Source: Hippophae tibetana
Lineage: Eukaryota; Streptophyta; Magnoliopsida; Rosales; Elaeagnaceae
Reading direction: 5' to 3'
Assembly (NCBI GenBank): GCA_037013495.1
Contig: CM072812.1
Coordinates: 36,988,001-37,052,000, forward strand
Length of the DNA: 64,000 nt
Shown: one piece after another, positions 9,682 to 22,117 of the stretch
Layout: every line of letters begins with the position of its first letter
Position numbering within the stretch: position 1 is the first letter of the stretch
The notes under the pieces: model-generated
Seen by the model: the letters and a program-made list of their open reading frames with translations, nothing else
Databases searched by the model: none
Told to the model about the DNA's origin: nothing
Made by a program: the position numbers and the translations under genes

Positions 9682-12600
9682 CTACTGAGATAAAGAGTTG
9701 CCCACATCGATCACAAACCGGTACCTGACATCTGATTTAGCAAGCCTTTCAAAGGCCGTGTTGATGTAATCCATCTTAATCAGCTCAATATCTGAAGTAA
9801 TGTTGTGCTTTCCACAAAAGTCTAGCATTTCCTGCGTCTCTTTCATGCCTCCTATGTCACTTCCACCAACAAGCTTTCGCCCTGCAATTAGTTAACCATA
9901 TTGCATTATAAGCTTAGACTACTTTACCTGAATGCATGACTGAACTCGCAAAATGAGTGTTGTTGTGGGTGCGTGGGTGGGTTTTTTTTGTGTTTTCCTT
10001 ATGGGGGCAGGGGTGCGACTTTCTTTAGTTTACATAAATGAATGCAACTGGTGTTATTTTTGAATCGATTCGATTATGTACAATTTGTGCCTAAAGTATT
10101 TATTAAGCCATAAAAGGCATAACTTAAAGATTCCACCATTTTTTTAACACCCTTTCCAGTTCAAGATATTCAGGAGATGTAGGGGTCTTTAGGCTCACCA
10201 AGGACAAGTGGAAATACAGGCAGCTCAAGAGGCTTATCAGGTAAACCAACAGTGATCAGTTTTCCATTCAGTTTCAGCAAACCAAGCAGTGGCACAAGCG
10301 GGTGAACTGCGGACACTGTGTCAATAATGAAATCCATAGTACCCAGTGCTGCCTGCATATTTTGAACATTATAGCAGCATGTGAGAATACTCGGATGGCC
10401 GCGTGGGTTTCGCTCCATCTTTTTTCAATTGCTAATCAAGATGGAAATAAAATAAACCCTTGATGACATCCATTTACCAAAGCAACTTTTAACATATACC
10501 TTTAAAGATTGCATGGTTATTCAAATATTTGAAGTTAAACTATTGCAAACAACTAAGTCTAAAACGCTTAGAAAAGGATGCCAAGTGATAAAGAAATATG
10601 ATGCTAAAATATCAAGTTTTATGTATGAAGCCTTAAAAAATAGAGACAAGTAGTTGACTACCACAGTAATCTACTTCATCAGATACCCTGGTAAGTGAAA
10701 TTAACAAATGCTGAAGAACAAAATGAGTCTCATTTGCATTGCTTTTGAAAATTAGTTAAAGTTACCTTAATTTTTGTAGGGTCCTTGGAGAGAAGAAAAG
10801 AATCTGCCCCGAGTCTATCGATTGCTTCGGTCTCCTTCTTAGGTGAGGTACTGATAACGGTCACTTTTAACCCAAATGCCTTACCGAATTTAACGGCCAT
10901 ATGACCAAGACCACCAAGTCCTACCACCCCTAAATGCTTGCCAGGCTCTGTCATACCATAATATTTCATTGGGCTATATACAGTGATTCCAGCACAGAGC
11001 AGTGGTGCACCCCCATCGGATGGTAAGTTTTCAGGAATACGCAGCACATATTGCTGGTTAACTACAATCATATCAGAATAACCACCATATGTTTTAGTCC
11101 CATCATGGTCACGGGAATTGTAGGTGAAGATCACTTGAGGACAGTAATTCTCAAGGTCTTGTTGGCAAGGCTCGCATGATTTGCAGGATCCGACTATGAC
11201 ACCAACTCCAACACGTTCACCATCTTTGAACTTTGTTACATTTTTCCCATATTTGGTCACAACACCAACCATTTCATGCCTGCAGTCACAAACCTATAAA
11301 TAATTATTCATCTACATCTTTTCTCTCTCTCTCTCTGTTTTTTTTTTTTGGGTAGGGGGGAATAGTCTTTAACTTCATTGACTTTGTTCCATTGATCTAT
11401 TAATAATTATGCTACCTCGAAACATCAGAGGAATTCCATGTCAATTAAATCAAAGGGAGCATAGATGAATCATGAATTTGTGTATCAGTATGCTTCAAAG
11501 AGTGAAAGAATGAATAGGAAATACCTAATATCTTTACAGGAACATAATAAGATAAAAGAACTATGACATTACAAAATGACGTCAACGTATATCATAGTCA
11601 AACCTATTTACATCAAATTTTGTATATTTTGCACTAATAGTTGTATCAAAATATTTTTTTTTTTACATGGGATATCAAATATTATATTAAAAAATATGTT
11701 TTTTTATAAAATAAAATATTTCTTTTATTACATCAAAAGTTGCATCAAATATTCTACTAAAAATTTTACATATTCATTTTTTTACTAATTTTATATCATA
11801 TACTTAATTTTAATTTATTATATGTAATAAAATATTAGTATAATGAACTGTGTTAGTGTGATGAACAATCTCGTGCCAAATTTGACACAGTACTGTTTAT
11901 CGTATTAGATTTTGTGTAAAATTTGGTGCTAGATTTGAACAATTTCGCACTAAATTTTGCACCAAATTTAGTGTTTTGGTGTAGAGTTGGAGATACCTTA
12001 TGCTCTATGTTCTATACAGAGCCACATATATGAATCATTTCTAACCCATTACTAAATACTATTTTCTTGAGTCAATTATATTGAAAATATTGAGAACTTG
12101 TAAAAAGTAATTATAATAAAAACGCTTTTAAACCAAATAGAAAAAAAAATTATCAGAAGTATTTTATGGGCTTAAAAGCCAACTTGAGCTTCTAACAGAA
12201 GCAATTAGTGTGATTTATTCTGAAACCGGTTTTGACAGGAACTAATTTCAGTAAAAGCAGACCCATATAACAAGCTAACCAGTGTCTTTAGCAACTGTTG
12301 ATACATAAAGACAGCAAGAAAATTATCCTAATCTGCACAAAAATGTAAAAATCCACAGATTGACTTGACACAAGGTCATACCCAGGAACAAGAGGATAGC
12401 TTGAGAAACCCCAGTCATTCTTTGCGGAATGCAAGTCCGAATGGCAAACCCCACAGTAAAGGATTTTTATTGTAACATCATCATCACCATTTTCCCTGCG
12501 AACAATTCCAACATAAGCTTACATGAACAATAAACCCAACACAAAACTTTGTGAATCAATTTTATACGCATTACCTTCAACATGTAGATGTGAGTTCCTA

Positions 12601-13152
12601 ATCTAACCAGCCCATCAGTATCAATTAAGGCTCAATAAACGTAGAGTGAAATCTAATAAAAGTTACTTAATAAATCACAATAAACTATCTACGCTTGCCA
12701 CAATATAGAAAACAGGGGTATCCAAATAGCCAGAATCAATCACAAAGTGCGAAGGTTTAGAAGAGACCTATTGAACGTATTTTAAAGTTCAGATCATATA
12801 TAATAGTTTTTGTGGTTGTAAGCTTCCATTAACATCTAAACTAAAAAAAGGCTAATTGTTATCGATTAAATTTCATTCAATTACAAAGCACCCTTAGATT
12901 TGTGACATAAATGTGGTATTGGGGTGTGATGGTGATATGAAGGGTTTTCATATTACATTTAAATATCTATGCAAAATGGAGTACAAAATGTATTTTAGTA
13001 ATCCATGGTAGAAAAAGAACCAAAGAAAACGAAAAGGGAGGGGAAGAAAGTTACCTCCTTGAGAAATGGAATGGGGAGAGGATACCAGAAGTATCTCTAG
13101 CAGCCCAACCGAAAGCTTTTTGTGGATGTTCTTCTTCTGGTGATTTCGCCAT
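9682..13152 (-). CDS. Cinnamyl-alcohol/mannitol dehydrogenase-like NADP(H) alcohol dehydrogenase
   Basis: Five exons (13152-13055, 12495-12382, 11279-10766, 10352-10199, 9881-9682) join with GT/AG borders and consistent phases into 359 codons, the normal length for this zinc-dependent medium-chain dehydrogenase family. Catalytic zinc ligands are in CGVCHSD (Cys47), GHE (about 71-73) and Cys166. Structural zinc cysteines are 103, 106, 109 and 117 ([15 protein letters not shown]). The nucleotide motif GLGGLG is at 191-196, and VISTSPKK after the second strand indicates NADP(H). The amino-terminal [19 protein letters not shown] resembles the ELI3/mannitol-dehydrogenase and CAD6-type subgroup more than lignin-specific CAD. 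It should act in the cytosol on cinnamyl-type aldehydes or related alcohols; the exact substrate cannot be told. No stop or frameshift is seen. A CT-rich stretch (GA-rich on the coding strand) lies just upstream of the ATG (about 13164-13183). Confidence 0.93.
11560..12000. repeat. MITE-like AT-rich repeat in dehydrogenase intron 2
   Basis: The intron between exons 2 and 3 holds AT-rich sequence with repeated ACCAAATTT / AAATTTGGT words and ends in GGTGTAGAGTTGGAGATACC, a kind of end seen in plant MITEs. A 27-bp block here (11807-11833) is identical to 7409-7435 in the intron of the citrate-binding-like gene, where similar ACCAAATTT words occur. Exact boundaries are not resolved. Confidence 0.45.
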
Positions 13153-13199
13153 TATCGTCCTCTTAATTCTCTCTCTCTCTATTCAGCGATCACCCTAGT

Positions 13200-15000
13200 C
13201 ACAGTCTGGCAGAGCACTAGCGCTTAATGTCTTGCATGAATTATGTATGGTTGGAAAAGAAAATCCTAAAAAAAAAAAAGAATAAAAAAAATTAAAAAGT
13301 TTATAGATAAGGTAAAAACACACCTATTAACAAAATTATACACTTGATTCGAGGAAAAAAGAACAGAAAAGGGAAAGAAGTGTCCAGAATAATTTGGACA
13401 GGAATAGTAAAAGTCTTAAATTGTGTTATTTAATTTTTTAAATTTTTTTTAAATATTTTTAATTGATAAAACAAAATTAATAAATAATATTATTTTAAAA
13501 GTTTTATTAATAATTTTTTTTATAATTAAAACATAAAACATGAGATTAAAGAATTAAAATTTAATATAAAATTATTTAAAAAAATATATAACAAAAAATA
13601 TTATAACAAAAAATATTGAAATATATATTTTTATTTTTAAAAAAATTAAATATTTTATATTAATTATTATTTTATTATTGTTAAATATCTAAGTTTTAAA
13701 CACATTTTATTTTTCTATAAATATGTCTAATAAAAGTTATTAAATTAATATTATATATTTTTAATTGATTTGTTTTTTCAAAATTATGATAAAAAAATTT
13801 TTAATAGTAAGACTTAATTTTAATGAATTTAATGATAATATTTTTCTAAATAATAAGATGGAAAATATTTATTACCGCTATGATTTGCGTGTGATTTCTT
13901 TTTACCTTTTTAGATTGTAATTTTCTTTTTCGCAATGTGCGATTATTTTTTATTCGTTGATAAAATATATATATGTTTTTCGATTGTTTCAATGTTATCA
14001 TGACAGTATTCGTTTTTATTAATGGATTTTTTTCTAAATTGTTTTAACAAGTGTAATAATTTCAATCAATTTTATGCACTTTATAATTATAATAATATTA
14101 TTATACAAGGATAAATTAATATATTTATATTTAATATTAAATATAAAAAAAATTGTGTTAAAACAAAAATAAAAACATATATAAATTATAATAAATGTAC
14201 GAGAGAATATGATATGTGAGATTTAAATGAAAAATATATTATTTTTATTAAATTATGGAGAAAATATAAAAAATAATTACATGAAGCTAGTAAAAAAAAA
14301 CAAAAACAAAAAACTGTTAAGACTTTGATAGGAAGAAAAAGAAGATAACGACCCCTTACCAAACAGCGATACTACATAAATGTTCCACTTATAAAATAAA
14401 CTAATTTTTTAAAAATTAAATAAAGCCCTTTTATAAGAAGTATTCTTCATTAGAATCGATTTTAAAGGGAGTAATTATGCATTAGAAACAAAAAAAAATT
14501 AAAACACTTCCAATTAGTGTAATTATTAAAAAAAATTAATATTAATAGAATAAATTATTAAAAATCGAGAAATAGTGAAATTTTATTAAGAATAATTTGT
14601 AAAATATGTGGATACATGATTAAAATAAGTTGAATTTATTTTCAAAATAATAATTTAATAACATGATTGTTACATAGTATTAAAGACTTTAATTATATAT
14701 TTTTTATATAATCAATATTTGATTATAAAGTGAAATGATATCATATAATATATAAATAATACGGTTAATATATATATAAATTTTATACGAACAAAAGGTG
14801 TTGCTTAAACCGAACGAAAATTCAAAAATACTCCTAAAACATAACGAAAATTAAATCTAACGGAAGTAAATAATAACATTTATTATTAGAAATACTCTTA
14901 AGATTTTAAAAAATTCAAAAATACCTTTGAAATATAATGGAAGTTAAATTTAACAGAAATAACATTATTAAAATAGAAGAAGAAAAAATAAACTAAGAAA
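13200..15000. other. AT-rich intergenic region upstream of the dehydrogenase gene
   Basis: No reading frame of interest. Near its end two imperfect 44-bp copies (14820-14863 and 14913-14956) starting ATTCAAAAATAC lie 93 bp apart, just before the pararetrovirus sequence starts. Confidence 0.45.
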
Positions 15001-15034
15001 TAATAGACATAGAAACAAAAAACATCTCTGAATG

Positions 15035-15690
15035 TATTCACAGGAAATGGTAATAAGTAAAAATAAATTTGATGATATTCAAAAAACAAAGTTAAATCTT
15101 AAAGAATGAGATGAATTTAAAAACCTATCATTTTTATTAAGAAAATTATTCCCTAGGAAAAACATAATTTATTATGACATAAGTAATAAAGAAATGAGTA
15201 TTAAGATCACAGATACAAAAGGAAAATATAATATACCATTAATTGATAAAAAAAATTATATTAAACAAGCTATCAAAAATTCCTTATAAAGACAAAAAAA
15301 ATTGATACATTCATTTATGAGGAATTCAAATATTAATAAAATCTCATTTTAAAGAAGGAATAGATACACCAACAAAAATAGCATTATTAGATAACAGAAT
15401 AATAAATAGTCAATATGCCTTATTATGAATGATCCATGATAATTTAGGATACCAAAAATTAAAATTTATAACATATCGTAGATTTGCTATTAATATTCAT
15501 GATAAAAATCTAAATCAAGTATTAAGTCTAGCTCATGAATTTGAGAGAGGAGAATTAATGAAAAAAAGAAATCATTTATTTTCAATACATTATCTAGTAG
15601 CATATTCTTTAACAAATAGTCATAATAGTTCAATATACCGATAAAATGAATTTATAAAAATAGACAAAACTTTTAAGGAACTTAGACAAA
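15035..15690 (+). pseudogene. Caulimovirid movement protein remnant (copy 1)
   Basis: Frames carry SHFKEGIDTPTKIALLDNRI (about 15335-15400), then YQKLKFITYRRFAINIHDKN (about 15448-15510) and LAHEFERGELM, a 30K-type movement protein core as in caulimovirids. In living relatives this protein moves virus through plasmodesmata. Several stops and a frameshift near 15330-15430 break it. Its long open part is 15429-15644. Confidence 0.75.
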
Positions 15691-15699
15691 TAATAAAAA

Positions 15700-16540
15700 C
15701 ATAAATACTAATAGACTTTGAAATTCTAGAAGAATGAAAATTAGATTTAAAAGAAAAACCTTTGATAAGAGGATGAAAAAATAATGTTGTTAAAAATAAC
15801 AGCATACTAAGGTTTACTTTTATAGACCATGAAGAAGAAACTTTTAACAAAAAAGAAGTTAAAAAACTAGAAAATGAAGTCAAAATAATAAAAGCATTAG
15901 TTCATGATTGTATATTAAAGAAAAATATTGTTTAAAGATAAAATAAAAATTATGCATTTAGAAGTAAATGGAAGCTTAGTTGGCATAGCAAAACATAAAA
16001 CAACGTTATTTGAAATTGTACAATAATTAATAGAAGAAATTGATTTAATCTAAGAATCAAATATAAAATATTTACAGAAAATAATAGATATACAAAAAGA
16101 ATTATTAAATGAAATAAATAAATGTAGTTATAATAAACTATAACAGGATATGCACAAGAAATTTTTAAAATTAAGAAAAGATGTGTATAACATACATAGA
16201 AATAATGAAATAATAGATTATAAATATGATCCCTTAGAAAAATTAAAAGAAGAACCACCTAGGAGATCAAATTCCCTAATTCCTAAAAATGAGAAAAGGA
16301 AAAATAGAGAACAATTTAAGAACAAAGTGATAGTTCAAATTTAATATAATACAAAAAAAGAATTAGAAAAAAAATTCATAGGCCCTGAAAATAGGGATAT
16401 ATAAACATCAGTTAGTTTATTGACATTAACCAGTGAAGAAATAGAAGAAAATTATAATGAAAACATTTGTACTAACAAAGAAGAGGTTTATATGACAATA
16501 ATCAATTAAACTGATTCTGAACCAGAAAACATGACCTAAA
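15700..16540 (+). pseudogene. Linker between movement and capsid regions (copy 1)
   Basis: Broken frames rich in Lys, Glu and Asn, probably once coiled coil. An open part at 16150-16344 is Lys/Glu/Arg-rich. No domain is recognised; position inside the polyprotein is the only guide. Confidence 0.5.
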
Positions 16541-17660
16541 AAGGTCATATGAAACCAATTTCATTATCAGTCTCTTACCAAGAAGGAACATCTGACCCAC
16601 ATAGGGGATAAATAAATAGGTGAAGAACAGAACAACCTGATACCACAGATAGAAGAAGATAACCACCTAAAATGGAGGAAAGATTGAATTGGGAAATTAA
16701 AGGTAGTATTCCACCAGGATTCAAACTCCATGATAATTGTAAGTTTGAATTTCTAGGTTTAGAGTGTATACGAGATAGGAAGAAAACCTTAGATGAATGA
16801 GTTAGTGGAATGAGTGTGCTTATACAAACCTCTCAAACTACCTAAATAAATTCTTCAACTTGTAGAGTGCTTATAGCACATAAAATGACAAAAAATGTTA
16901 AAGTTTGGTTTTTAAACTTAACAGATCAACAACATTTTTAATGTAAGGAAATGCTTTTATAGGAAGGGAATACTTGGATACAGTAATAAATGAAATATAC
17001 AAAGAATTTATTGGAGAAGATAAAGAAAGACTATGACTAAATCCAATGAAAATGAAATCAATGAAGCTAAATGGCATCTAACAAATATGAAAAATTATTA
17101 CATTTGTTACCTAGATTATTTTATTTATGAATATGAAATGTATTACTATAAATTACTACCCATTATGCAAACAACTTATAAAGAAAATGTTTTTCCAAAA
17201 ACTACCTAGAACAGTACGTAAAACCTTAACAGAAAATTGGGAACAAAGGAATAGAGAAACTATACCAGATACTCTAGGAAGAAGAATAAGAAGCCTCAAA
17301 CATTGGATCAATATTAAATGCCAAGAAAAAAATATAAATAGATAATAGGAAATAATAAAATCTGTTGTGATACAAGAGATTTTAGAATACTAGGATAATA
17401 TGGATGGAATGTAAAATCTTATAAACAACAATATATAAGTTTAAAAAACATAAATTTAAAAAACAAAATTTCCAAAAATATAAAAAGAGATTTAATAGAG
17501 AATACTACAAGAAAAGATATTTTAGAAGAAAGAAGTATAAACCTTTTGAAAAAAAGAATTATTGCCCTTCTGGAAAGAAAACAAATGCAGATGCTGGATC
17601 TGTAACGAAGAAGGACATTATGCTAACGAATGTCCAAGCAAACTTCAAGATAAAAAGCTT
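16540..17660 (+). pseudogene. Caulimovirid capsid region with CCHC zinc knuckle (copy 1)
   Basis: The end of the region encodes [14 protein letters not shown] at 17592-17633 (C-x2-C-x4-H-x4-C, preceded by a KCR pair), the capsid zinc knuckle of this virus family. Upstream, a segment at 17127-17345 (RKTLTENWEQRNRETIP) has a recognisable counterpart in copy 2 near 43900-44000, and a stretch near 16690-16800 holds GIPPGFKLHDN-type text. In the virus the capsid binds genome nucleic acid. Frames are interrupted repeatedly. Confidence 0.75.
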
Positions 17661-17859
17661 TCAAAATGAAATTAGAACCAATTGAGAAATTTGATATAGA
17701 TGATACTTATAGTATCTATTTATTGGAATGAAGAAGAAATAACTGACTCAGAATATGAACACTCAAATTATGGATATTTTTCATTAGAAGATTAATGATT
17801 TATATAACATTACAAATCTAAATTGTACTTACATTGAAGTAGGACTAAAATTTAAAAGC

Positions 17860-18123
17860 TATAACACTTATCATTTACATGCATATATAGATACATGAGC
17901 TAGTATGTGTGTAGCCAGTAAATATATATTTCTAGAAGACAATTGGAAACAAGCGCCAAAAGATTTAATTGTAAGAATTGTTAATAATACTACAATAAAA
18001 CTTAATCGAATGTTAAAAGATACTAATATAATTATAGGAGGAGGAAAATTTCACATTCCTACCATATATCAACAGGAAATAAGAGTTGATTTATTAATAG
18101 AAAATAATTTCCTAAATTTATAA
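17860..18123 (+). pseudogene. Caulimovirid aspartic protease (copy 1)
   Basis: The active-site phrase reads D-T-stop-A-S, with TGA (17896-17898) in place of the Gly of DTGAS. Downstream text such as IIIGGGKFHIPTIYQQE and LLIENNFLNL matches copy 2 (43040-43300). The domain would cleave the polyprotein. The stop inside the active site makes it non-functional. Confidence 0.75.
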
Positions 18124-18479
18124 TAATCTTTCACACAACATTTCGATAGAATAAGTCTCACAACCTTAGGAGGAGATATTATCTATGTCTCCAAAATAAG
18201 AAAAAATTTAATTGTCTTAAACCCAACTTTTATACAATAAGATAAAAAACAAAAACGTGATGAGATAAAAGACTAGTAAAAACCTTATTTAGAAAATATT
18301 TCATTGGATATAAAAGAGAAATAAAACTCCTTTTTCAATGAAATACAAGAAGACAAAACCCTAACAGGCATTAGAAAACTATTAAAAATAGTTAGTTCAA
18401 AAAATCCTTTGGATCTAAAAATAAATAAATCTAAAACAATAGTCAACATAAAATTAAGAGATCTTAACAAGATCATAAG

Positions 18480-18960
18480 AGTAAAACCAATGATTTATAC
18501 TCTAGAAGACAAGATTGAATTTGAAAAACAAATTCAAGAACTTTTGGAATTAAAAGTCATAATATCAAGTAATTCAACTCACTCTAATCCAAGATTCTTA
18601 GTTGAAAAAGAAGTTGAGAAAAAAAAAGAATGGTAACAAACTTTAAAGCACTACATAAAGAAACCATTGACGATAGATACTTCAATCCAAAAAAGGAATA
18701 ACTACTATCATTAATAAAAGAAAAGAAATACTTCTCGAGTTTTGATTACAAAAGCGGATTTTGGAAAATAAGACTGGATGAAGAATCCCAAAAATTAACT
18801 GCATTTAGTTGTCCACAAGGAAAATTTCAATGGACAGTTATACCATTTGGAATAAATCAAGCTCCATGTATTTTTCAAAGATATATGGATAACATTTTCA
18901 AGAAATTATAAGATATTTGTTATGTTTACATAAATAATATTTTGGTTTTCAGTAATGAAT
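18480..18960 (+). pseudogene. Caulimovirid reverse transcriptase (copy 1), catalytic Asp pair lost
   Basis: The segment begins with the KPMIYTLEDKIEFEKQIQEL helix and PRFLVEKE region, then after a frameshift near 18630 has KSGFWKIRLDEESQKLTAF and a QWTVIPFGINQAP-like block (about 18745-18875). The catalytic YIDD is YINN: both Asp codons changed GAT to AAT (18933-18938). Copy 2 keeps the YIDD. Confidence 0.8.
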
Positions 18961-19319
18961 TAAATAAACATTATTTGGATATTATTAGTATTCTACATGA
19001 ATGTAAAAAAAATACATTGTACTCTCTGAAAAGAGAGCAGTACTTGCTCAACAAAAAATTAAATACTTAGGTTTGGAAATTGAAAATGGAAAACATAATC
19101 TATAACCCCATATACTAAATAATATTCAATATTTTTCTAGTAAATTAAAAGATAAAAACCAATTACAGAGATTTTTGGAATGTTTAACATATGCAGAAGC
19201 ATACATCAAAAAACTTGCAGAAATGAGAAAACCATTACAAGCAAAATTAAAAAAAATCATATTTGTAAATGGATCGAAGAAGATACCCTATATATGGATA
19301 GAGTAAAAGAAAATGTAAA

Positions 19320-19745
19320 AACTTTACCAACTTTATACCATTCAGGACTAGATGATAAAATGATAATTGAAACATATATTTCATAAAAATATTGGGGAGC
19401 AGTTCTTAAAGTAAGAGTAGATGACAAAGATGAATATCTTTGTAGATATACAGCAGGATCTTTCCAAGGTTCATAATTAAATTACCATAGTAATGAAAAA
19501 TAATATTTAGCTGTTAAAAAAACTATTAAGAAATTTGCAATATATGTTATAAGCTCCAGATTCATTCTTAGAACAGATAACAAGAATTTTGGTTTTTTAT
19601 GAAGAACTAATATTGAAAGTGATTACAAACAAGGAAGATTAGTTAGATGGAAAAAATGGTTCAACCATTATAATTTTGATGTTAAACATCTTCTAGGCCA
19701 TAAAAATAGCTTAGTTGATACTCTTACGAGAGAATTAGCACCTTT
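19320..19745 (+). pseudogene. Caulimovirid RNase H (copy 1)
   Basis: Text such as KYWGAVLKV, CRYTAGSF, NYHSNEK, AVKKTIKKFAIY and FILRTDNKNF (about 19390-19590) is the RNase H of caulimovirids, ending in KWFNHYNFDVKHLLGHKNSL. The first catalytic Asp is replaced by Tyr in IETYIS and followed by a stop. It would have removed the RNA strand during reverse transcription. Confidence 0.75.
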
Positions 19746-19755
19746 AACTATTTTT

Positions 19756-20240
19756 ATGCTTTCTGAAATGGAACATTTTGATATCAAAATCAAGATAAAG
19801 GAAAAGGAGATAAAAATCACACAGAAACAACTCGAGCTGCTATATATCGAGAAATCTCTTATGGAGACAAACAAGAAGAACTTAATTATTCAAAACAACT
19901 TCAATAGACCAAAAGCTCAAACAAGGAATCTTCATTAAAAAAGGAAGAACCTAACAGTTCATAAAAAACTTATGAAACCATAAAGCTCAATTGGGTAGAT
20001 AAGGTAGAAAAAGAAGAACAGAAAAAATTTATATGGTATATAATGGCCTAAAACTAGGAATTTATAATAACTGGGTAGAAGCTAGCAAATATATTCTAGG
20101 AATTAGTGGAGTAACTCATAGAGCCTTCACAAATAGAATAAAAGCATAAAGTAGTTATGTCAACTACAAAACACCAAAACTAATAACTTTAGAGGAAATA
20201 ATAAGAAATTATTTTGCAACATTACAACAACAACCAACAA
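19756..20240 (+). pseudogene. Second ORF: coiled coil plus viroplasmin/TAV-like domain (copy 1)
   Basis: A Lys/Glu coiled coil starts at 19756 (MLSEMEHFDIKIK). The segment 20033-20150 reads MVYNGLKLGIYNNWVEASK, the viroplasmin (RNase H1 N-terminal-like) fold shared with caulimovirus transactivator proteins. A stop at about 20149 and others interrupt it. Copy 2 holds the same domain at 40926-41120. Confidence 0.7.
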
Positions 20241-20728
20241 CTCCAAGTAGGTTGAAAAATCTTGGAAAGATAGTAAGGCCTCCAATGTTATTTAGAGAAA
20301 AATCTCCTCGAGAGACATAAAAAATAGTAAAGCATTCAGGGAGACATCTCCTAAAACTACTCCAATCATTGAAAATGAAAAGGACTAATATAGAAACCTC
20401 AACAAACTACAATGGTTGAGTATCTATAACTATGCCAAAAAAGCCATCAAAGATCACAAATGCATTCTTTGCATCAAATTCTGAGAAGATGAAGATGCAT
20501 CATCATCAATGTCATAAAGGAACCGTCGGCAAAAAATGACAAAGAAAAATAAGAAAAAACAATCAGTAGAAGACAACAAAAGAAATAAAGATGTAAACCC
20601 CACATTTCAGTTGGTAATATGTGCCAAGAAAAAAAGTAGTGGCCATCCTTTAAAGTAAAAAAGCAGAAGAATTATTAAAGTAAGGGTAAAATAATAATTT
20701 TAGTCTTGTAAATAGGGATTCCTTGTGC

Positions 20729-20736
20729 TATAAAAA
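20729..20736 (+). promoter_or_regulatory. Putative pararetroviral promoter TATA box
   Basis: CTATAAAAAGAAC lies after the last ORF, with a poly(A) signal about 200 bases downstream. This layout is that of the 35S-type promoter of caulimovirids, which yields a terminally redundant transcript. Confidence 0.65.
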
Positions 20737-20935
20737 GAACATTTATTCTCATTTCAAAAAACACACACGAATGCACAAAAATCCAGAGATCTCTACTCTG
20801 AAATACTCTAGCATAAAAGAACCCCTATATCTAGAAATCTCAAAACCAATAATGTTATACCTAGTAATTATGAGTAGCTAACCACCTCTTCAAGGTTCTT
20901 AGTTAGCCTTAAGTTGTAATGATTATTATCGTATG

Positions 20936-20941
20936 AATAAA
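20936..20941 (+). terminator. Putative pararetroviral poly(A) signal AATAAA
   Basis: AATAAA 207 bases after the TATA box, before the leader. With the TATA it would mark a terminal redundancy of roughly 170-190 bases. Confidence 0.55.
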
Positions 20942-21918
20942 ATGGAGTTCAATTACTCTTCTCTAGTAATTCAACTATTGGACACCATTTATGTATGGAT
21001 GTAAAAGGTTCATCATTGCCAAATGGGTGTTGAGGTTTGAGAAAAAGTTGAGGCATAACAGGTGTAACAAAAAAAGACGAATAGAAGAGAAGACCGTTGT
21101 GGACCCATCAAATTCAAGTATAATAATTATAAATTTAAGCCAACTAAGAATTTTAAATGTTTAAATATTTGCTTACAAAAAAACATAATACTACTAACAT
21201 AGGAAAATTGAAATTGTTTTTAGAAATAAACAACTAATAATTCCAAATAAAATCAAAGAAAATTTTAATTTTATTAGAAACATTTGATAAAGGTTATCTC
21301 TATTGTTTAAATGAACATTTTAAAAATGAAGATTATGAAACTTGTCTTGAATATTTTAAAAAATTTAACACCTTATTAGATATCTATACAGATTATATTA
21401 AATTTATCACAAGCATCATAGACCATCATATTTCAAGGACATTAAAAGACTATTTTTGTCAAATATATGTAAGAATATAGGAATAAGAATTCAACAACTT
21501 AATGTTTGGATACCACTTCTTTGAAGATTATTAATACACTGTATATACACAAGAAAAACTTGTTTGTATACTACAAATATGACAAAATAATATACATTCA
21601 ATACATATGATTTATCAAGATAATACTCTATAAACATCGAGTCATTAGTACATAAATTAGAACTATTAGATTTAACAAATGCAAAAATAATTTTTAATTT
21701 TAAAAGACAATTAATAGATTCAGGATTAAAATTAAGCAACCAACATAATGAAGAACATAATATACTATGCAATTGTAATTAATATAGAAGAAAATTAGAC
21801 TTATACAAAAAATAATAATAAGTTTTTTAGACAAATTATTACATTCAATAAATAGATAAAGACCATTAATTAGGTTAATATTAACCTTTGATTAAAAAAT
21901 ATAACAATCCTTAAAAAC
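20942..21918 (+). other. Pararetrovirus leader region (copy 1)
   Basis: About 1 kb between poly(A) signal and primer site. It contains a decayed short ORF-like stretch (about 21240-21420) whose intact counterpart is the 71-codon frame at 39466-39681 in copy 2 (HFKDEHYETCFENFRRFN-like text). No known domain. Confidence 0.5.
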
Positions 21919-21930
21919 TGATATCAGAGC
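21919..21930 (+). other. tRNA-Met primer-binding site of pararetrovirus copy 1
   Basis: TGATATCAGAGC differs by one base from TGGTATCAGAGC, the minus-strand primer site of caulimovirids. Confidence 0.7.
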
Positions 21931-22117
21931 TTATAAATAGTAGTCTAAATAGTGATGGATGGAAAATTAATACCATTAAAATCTAAGGATATTTTTGATA
22001 TTTTATAAAACTCAAGAACATAATTAAAAATATGCCAAACCTCATGAGCATTTGAGATATTATTCCAAAAATTACTACATAAAACACAATATTTTTATTT
22101 CATAGAAAAAGTAATAT

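Larger units (their letters stand above)
15000..22085 (+). mobile_element. Endogenous caulimovirid (pararetrovirus), copy 1, decayed, plus strand
   Basis: The order is movement protein (about 15035-15690), a poorly conserved linker, capsid region with zinc knuckle (about 16540-17640), aspartic protease (about 17860-18120), reverse transcriptase (about 18480-18960), RNase H (about 19320-19740), a second ORF with coiled coil and viroplasmin-like domain (about 19756-20240), promoter and poly(A) signal (20729-20941), leader, tRNA-Met primer site (21919-21930) and a start of the next genome unit to about 22085. A single ORF with MP-CP-PR-RT-RH followed by a small second ORF fits florendovirus- or petuvirus-like caulimovirids. 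Dozens of stops and frameshifts and lost catalytic residues show that it is an inert fossil. A second copy lies inverted at about 37250-44630. Confidence 0.88.

Noticed and set aside
10353..10418. Alternative start Met of a short dehydrogenase frame
   Set aside because: Intronic; the TGCAG acceptor at 10354-10353 leads into family sequence in phase with exon 3.
15620..16258. Minus-strand frames rich in Phe, Leu and Ile
   Set aside because: Antisense shadows of the A-rich pararetrovirus coding strand; not membrane proteins.
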